From assembly GCA_017164015.1 (NCBI GenBank), contig CP071065.1, positions 5,780,091 through 5,844,090 of the forward strand: a DNA stretch of 64,000 nucleotides, in the 5' to 3' direction. The position numbers were made by a program, and so were the translations under genes. The DNA is from Nostoc sp. UHCC 0702. GTDB lineage: Bacteria > Cyanobacteriota > Cyanobacteriia > Cyanobacteriales > Nostocaceae. The notes below the pieces were generated by a model. It was not told where the DNA came from, ran no database searches, and was given only the letters and a program-made list of their open reading frames with translations. Shown piece after piece: positions 60,333 through 64,000 of the stretch (its first letter is position 1; every line of letters starts with the position of its first letter).

Positions 60333-61097
60333 TCATGGAGAATCGGTATCAGGATCTAATGAATCAGATACATTTGGGGGAGCTGGTGGGTTGGGAAACT
60401 GGTTTTTACCTCGCTTGCGGGGTGGATTAAAGCTTTGCCGCGATGTTTCCTGGCCAATTGATGTAGTATTGCTAAAGTCAGGCGGAGATTGACGGTAGAG
60501 TAATTCCAACTCATTTCCTGCCTTGCGAAAAACTTTGACTTGGTTAACTACAAAACCTTGAAATAAACGGTAAAATACCAAACTAACGATCGCTATTATT
60601 AACCCTGTTGCAGTAGTGATTAAGGCTTTGCCAATACCAGCAGGCACATCAGCTGTAGCTGCGGTTCCGAAATCTCCAATCTGAAGATTGCCTAAAGACT
60701 GTTGTAAACCCACAACCGTACCCAACAATCCTAGCAGTGGTGCGAGGGCAATCACAGCTTCTAAAAGTTTCTCACCGCGCCGCATCCCAGCCAATTCATC
60801 TTCCGCCGTGGCTTCTAGGGCTAATCTAAAGGTTTCGACATCGCTTTTCCGCAAACCTAAGGGGGCATAAAGAAACCGCCCTACGGGCTGATCCGTTGCT
60901 TGTTTGGCAATATCCGCAGCTATTTCCCAATTATCTTGGGCAGCATCCAGGACGCGATCGACTATTTGCTTTTCCTGGGTCAATATTCGCAACCAGAACC
61001 ACAAACGCTCTAAAATTACGCTTCCACACAAAATTGACAGAGCCAACAAGGGGTACATTACTGGCCCGCCGTCGAAAAACAACTTTTGAATATCCAC
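60333..61097 (-). CDS. MotA/TolQ/ExbB proton channel family protein
   Basis: A 254-residue inner-membrane protein. Three helices: ~14-36 (VMYPLLALSILCGSVILERL), ~112-132 (LEAVIALAPLLGLLGTVVGL) and ~155-180 (LITTATGLIIAIVSLVFYRL). The conserved TolQ/ExbB pattern LLGLLGTVVGLQQSL is intact. The C-terminal ~60 residues are Pro/Asn/Ser-rich and extend beyond the usual end. Together with the downstream ExbD-like protein it builds an energy-transducing complex for outer-membrane uptake or envelope maintenance. Confidence 0.9.
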   Translation of the reverse strand: MDIQKLFFDGGPVMYPLLALSILCGSVILERLWFWLRILTQEKQIVDRVLDAAQDNWEIAADIAKQATDQPVGRFLYAPLGLRKSDVETFRLALEATAEDELAGMRRGEKLLEAVIALAPLLGLLGTVVGLQQSLGNLQIGDFGTAATADVPAGIGKALITTATGLIIAIVSLVFYRLFQGFVVNQVKVFRKAGNELELLYRQSPPDFSNTTSIGQETSRQSFNPPRKRGKNQFPNPPAPPNVSDSLDPDTDSP

Positions 61098-61214
61098 TTT
61101 TTAAGTCTCCTCCCTCGATTCCAAGAGCAAATATCTTAAAGCATTTTAATTCTAGAGATTAATGCACAATTACCATACTCTTGTGCAGAATCGCAGGGTA
61201 GGTATTTGATGAGC

Positions 61215-61318
61215 AGGGGATGGGGAGATGGGGGGATGAGGGGGATGAGGGGGATGAGGGGGATGAGGGGGATGAGGGGGATGAGGGGGATGAGGGGGAT
61301 GAGGGAGATGGGGGGATA
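61215..61318. repeat. 9-bp minisatellite (GATGAGGGG), about ten units
   Basis: Tandem GATGAGGGG units with nearly perfect 9-bp period, the same unit and strand sense (minus-strand CTCATCCCC) as in menD. Confidence 0.95.
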
Positions 61319-61325
61319 AGGAAAA

Positions 61326-61389
61326 TAACAACTGACAACTGACAACTGACAACTGACAACTGACAACTGACAACTGACAACTGACAACT
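61326..61389. repeat. (CAACTGA)n STRR, about nine units
   Basis: Perfect heptamer array directly after the 9-bp minisatellite. The same arrangement (9-bp tract next to CAACTGA array) occurs at 2660-2800. Confidence 0.95.
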
Positions 61390-61483
61390 TTAGTAGCGTC
61401 TTCCAGACTAATTAGGACGGTTATTCCCACCGTAAGTGAGTAGGAGAATTTGTCAGAATTAAAGGTAACTGGAGGGCTAAAGT

Positions 61484-61798
61484 ATGAAATTTTCAGTCCA
61501 ATCGCTTTATACCTGGTATGGCAATTTGCTTCGTAATCCCAAGTATCGTTGGTGGGTTATTATAGGTACGCTTGCTTATTTAGTCAGCCCAATTGATATC
61601 GCCCCAGACTTTATACCCGTGGTGGGACAGATTGATGATGTTTTCCTTGTGACATTACTAGTTTCGGAGGTGTCTGGACTACTTATTGATGGTTGGAAAG
61701 CTCGTAAGGGTACTGTAGACAGCCAAGCCACCAATGACTCAGAGGGTTCTACCTCCACGGCAAGCACCATTGATGTTGATGCTGTTTCTGTTAAATAG
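61484..61798 (+). CDS. DUF1232 (YkvA-like) membrane protein
   Basis: A 104-residue protein: an amphipathic start, then RNPKYRWWVIIGTLAYLVSP and IDIAPDFIPVVGQIDDVFLV near residue 40, the core DUF1232 pattern. The tail is Ser/Thr-rich. The function of YkvA proteins is unknown. Its terminator is the hairpin at 61834. Confidence 0.85.
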   Translation: MKFSVQSLYTWYGNLLRNPKYRWWVIIGTLAYLVSPIDIAPDFIPVVGQIDDVFLVTLLVSEVSGLLIDGWKARKGTVDSQATNDSEGSTSTASTIDVDAVSVK

Positions 61799-61833
61799 CT
61801 TTTCAAATCAAATAAAATTTAATATTAATAAAA

Positions 61834-61888
61834 CCCCTGCTTTTGCTGTCTGCTTATAGATTCGCTTTCAATGCAGGGGATATTTTTT
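61834..61888 (+). terminator. terminator of the DUF1232 gene
   Basis: CCCCTGC and GCAGGGG arms with a 32-nt loop, followed by ATATTTTTT, 36 bp after the stop. Confidence 0.7.
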
Positions 61889-61890
61889 AA

Positions 61891-61926
61891 CTGATGGCTG
61901 ATGGCTGATGGCTGATGGCTGATGGC
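61891..61926. repeat. (TGGCTGA)n STRR
   Basis: Five CTGATGG heptamers, directly followed by the MITE-like fragment. Confidence 0.9.
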
Positions 61927-62033
61927 AGTCAATAGTCCAGAGTCAATAGTCTTTAAGCAAGATTTTTTGGACTATTGACTTTTGACCCAGTACTGCCCAG
62001 ACGAAAAAAATATGACAATGCGCGTAAGTCCTA
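61925..62033. repeat. MITE-like element, partial copy (end A on the right)
   Basis: The right end AATGCGCGTAAGTCCTA is the reverse complement of end A at 27865. Inside it carries AGTCAATAGTC and GGACTATTGACTT inverted heptamers. End B is not visible. Confidence 0.6.
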
Positions 62034-62069
62034 AGCAATTTCAATGAGATATTTTTTATTTGTCAGTCT

Positions 62070-62913
62070 CTAAAGAGATTGTGCAGGTAGAATTTCTGGA
62101 TTATCGTCTAAGGAGAGGAGAAATTCTATTAAGTCTGACTGGTCTTGAGTAGTGAAACCAGCTTGTTTATCCACCCAGTAATTATGTCCACTACCGTCTA
62201 CATTTGATTTTTGCAAGTTGGCTTGAGTATGATTAGCTGCAACCACTTGCTTGCGTAAGTTGCGATCTACAAGCGATCGCAGACTGGCGCTGGGATCGGG
62301 TGTAATATTATTTAACAATGTGCCTGCAATACCTGAACCTGGGGGAACATCAAGTCCGGTATTGAGGATATCCCCTTTTTTAAAAGTTTGATTTCCCACA
62401 GTCATATCTCTATCTAAAGATACTTGCAGATTTGTTGTATGTTTGCGGCCAAGGGAAGCGATCGCTTTTGCTAAGTTACCGATATTCAAAGGGCCGTTGA
62501 GAATACCAGTCACATCTGTTATAAAAAATTCATTGCCAAAAGTTTCTGTATAAAAAGCGTCACGCCCTAGCTTGATTAAATCTTCAGTGATTGCTACAGC
62601 ACCGTTATTTTCTGATAGTAGTTGTTTGCCTGCGTCTGTTTTGAGCAAACTTACTGCTACATCTATCTTTATTAACGACTTTACCTAGTACATCGTAGGA
62701 GCTAATTTCCTGGGCTGTAGGCTGTGTCAAAGCTGTGTATGTAGTATTAATATTTGGGGTTTTTGGCAAGGTAACATCTATTTGGTATGCCCAAAAAACA
62801 ATGAAAATAATTATACCTATGAGTATAAAAACTCGACGTAGCTGCAAAAAGCTTTGCTTATTTGCTTTTAAGTTATATTCTGCCTTTTTCGTCTGTTCGG
62901 GAGAATAAACCAT
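62070..62913 (-). pseudogene. frameshifted remnant of a membrane-anchored cytochrome-peroxidase-like protein
   Basis: Two minus-strand frames overlap. The first (62913-62605) has a membrane anchor (VFILIGIIIFIVFWAYQI) and reads to SSYDVLGKVVNK before losing homology. The second (to 62070) continues as KIDVAVSLLKTDAGKQLL when read one frame over near 62675, so one base is out of step. Its end GFTTQDQSDLIEFLLSLDDN resembles the last helix of di-haem cytochrome c peroxidase-like proteins, but no CxxCH haem motif is present, so a haem-bearing segment seems lost. I assign this relation only tentatively. Confidence 0.5.
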
Positions 62914-63346
62914 AACATTTGACCTAGAGTATATGTCACGAACTAAGAAAACTTACATTTCAGTATTCTGTACATAGAAAAAAACACTTTATAAAAGTAT
63001 TACAAGAGCTATAAATCTATCATCGTACCGAAGTAGTACAATTTATCTAAATTGTTGTTATGTGAAATGCCAAGCTAGAAAGTGATAATTCTGGCTGAGC
63101 TTCTACAACTAGCGATGATAGTTTTTCTAGGATTAGCTTTTATTTTTACTATGATGCTGTAATCTTGGCGCTGATGATTTGTATCCCTTGTTACTACCAA
63201 ATTTAACATTTAAACATTTTTATCTATCTTTAGGTTTTCAGCAGATGGAAGACTGAATTTGAGTAAAAATAGTAACTTTTTAAGGTCAGCATTAAACGAT
63301 TTTGTTATCTTTGACACTTCCTACCCCATAAAGACGAAGATTTAAA
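62914..63346. other. intergenic region
   Basis: 433 bp between divergent genes, AT-rich, presumably promoters. I see no gene, RNA or repeat of note. Confidence 0.5.
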
Positions 63347-64000
63347 ATGAACATAGAAAAATTTCTCCGACGGACAGAAATATTGAATAAGCGTTTAACA
63401 GATTTATCCCAAACTGCTAATATCTTGCCTTGGATTCCGCGAGATCTTCTGCCACAAGCTTTTCAGGAAATCCAGACAAACTTAAGAAATTTGAATTTAG
63501 CAGTGGATGAACTGTATCAGCAAAATGAGCAACTAATAGAAACACAATCTTTGTTAGCATCAGAACGCCAACACTATCGGGATTTATTCGAGTCGGCACC
63601 AGAGGCATATTTAGTAAGTAATGCTAAAGGGATAATCTTTGAAGCTAATCTTGCCGCTGCTAGGTTACTCAACTTTTCAAAGCATTTTATGGTGGGCAAA
63701 GCATTAATTAACTTTGTGCCTTTAGAAGAACGTCAGCATCTTCGCAGCTTCCTGAATCAGCTATCTGAATCTGACAAAGATAGAGAATTAATAGTACGCT
63801 TACAGCAACGTGATGGTGAGTCATTCAATGCAAACTTGACAGTGGCAGTTGTCCGCAATCAGCAGGGTAATATAATATCCTTACGGTGGATAATGCGGAA
63901 AATTGTTGAGGCTAAGCAAGCAGAATTATCATTAGTCAATAATGACAGCGACCTCATTCAAAATCGCTATTTACATAAATATACTAAAGGAGAAAATATT
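63347..64000 (+). CDS. PAS domain protein, 3' end outside the window
   Basis: At least 218 residues from the ATG at 63347 (MNIEKFLRRTEILNKRL), open to the edge. Residues 1-75 form a helical/coiled region (LLPQAFQEIQTNLRNLNLAV). A PAS domain starts near 78 (YRDLFESAPEAYLVSNAKGI, NLAAARLLNFS) and runs to about 190 (RDGESFNANLTVAVVRNQQG). No output domain is seen before the edge. Relatives in Nostoc continue into further signalling modules or precede them. Confidence 0.8.
   Translation, partial: MNIEKFLRRTEILNKRLTDLSQTANILPWIPRDLLPQAFQEIQTNLRNLNLAVDELYQQNEQLIETQSLLASERQHYRDLFESAPEAYLVSNAKGIIFEANLAAARLLNFSKHFMVGKALINFVPLEERQHLRSFLNQLSESDKDRELIVRLQQRDGESFNANLTVAVVRNQQGNIISLRWIMRKIVEAKQAELSLVNNDSDLIQNRYLHKYTKGENI

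Larger units (their letters stand above)
61098..61483. other. intergenic region dominated by repeats
   Basis: About 385 bp. 61215-61318 is the 9-bp GATGAGGGG minisatellite and 61326-61389 a heptamer array. The frames through this tract would translate as Pro/Ser/Leu repeats and are not genes. The part 61400-61483 is probably the promoter of the DUF1232 gene. Confidence 0.7.

Noticed and set aside
61136..61430. Minus-strand frames encoding Pro/Leu/Ser repeats
   Set aside because: They only translate the 9-bp minisatellite and the adjacent CAACTGA array.

Overview
The window looks like chromosome of a filamentous, probably heterocyst-forming cyanobacterium (Nostocales, Nostoc-like). The gene content points to oxygenic photosynthesis with phycobilisomes: Psb34, NdhS, Thf1/Psb29, a CpcT-type bilin lyase, HemF and MenD (phylloquinone). 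A CcbP-type calcium-binding protein is known mainly from heterocystous genera. HIP1 octamers (GCGATCGC) are abundant, and many spacers carry tandem heptanucleotide repeats (STRR) typical of this group. I recognised no tRNA, rRNA, CRISPR array, intact transposase or prophage.

Layout. 1-5.9 kb: a small double-glycine-leader peptide gene, a NitT/TauT-like ABC permease/ATPase pair without a binding protein, a ferritin-like gene fragment and an orphan type II thioesterase. 5.9-24.2 kb: a signalling block with a 1826-residue Ser/Thr-kinase/AAA/GAF/histidine kinase, a 2233-residue hybrid kinase built on a twelve-repeat HAMP array, and a FIST sensor - hybrid kinase - REC/histidine kinase series. 24.2-28.1 kb: gene remnants, a glycine-zipper peptide, menD interrupted by a 9-bp minisatellite with a frame change, folB, and a MITE-like element. 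28.6-32.3 kb: a REC-PAS-GGDEF protein, a sugar O-acetyltransferase, CcbP and a Uma2-family protein. 32.3-41.0 kb: a PEP-CTERM protein, a ribokinase / cytosine deaminase / nucleoside hydrolase group, an AlbA_2-type ATPase, a Nudix hydrolase, and a DgcA/DgcN-like pair for N-acyl-glutamate or dipeptide metabolism. 41.3-53.5 kb: psb34, an M48 protease, a COP23 protein, the UDP-glucuronate/UDP-xylose pair, a CPA2 antiporter, a HAS-barrel-like protein, ndhS, rodA and mrp. 54-64 kb: hemF behind a strongly structured leader, a STAS protein, a CpcT-type lyase, thf1, an ExbB/ExbD pair, a YkvA-like protein, a frameshifted cytochrome-like remnant and the start of a PAS protein.

The most unusual theme is repeat ecology. 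One 9-bp unit (GGGGATGAG and close variants) recurs in at least seven places, including inside menD. Several distinct 7-bp arrays fill intergenic gaps and in some cases supply the stop codons of the flanking genes. A MITE-like family with two distinguishable ends occurs four times, complete only at 27865-28135. Candidates for further study are the glycine-zipper/winged-helix neighbourhood, the double-glycine peptide, the HAMP-array kinase with its FIST neighbours, and the structured region upstream of hemF. None of these is proven to be a new system. All functional statements rest on motif and family recognition by eye.
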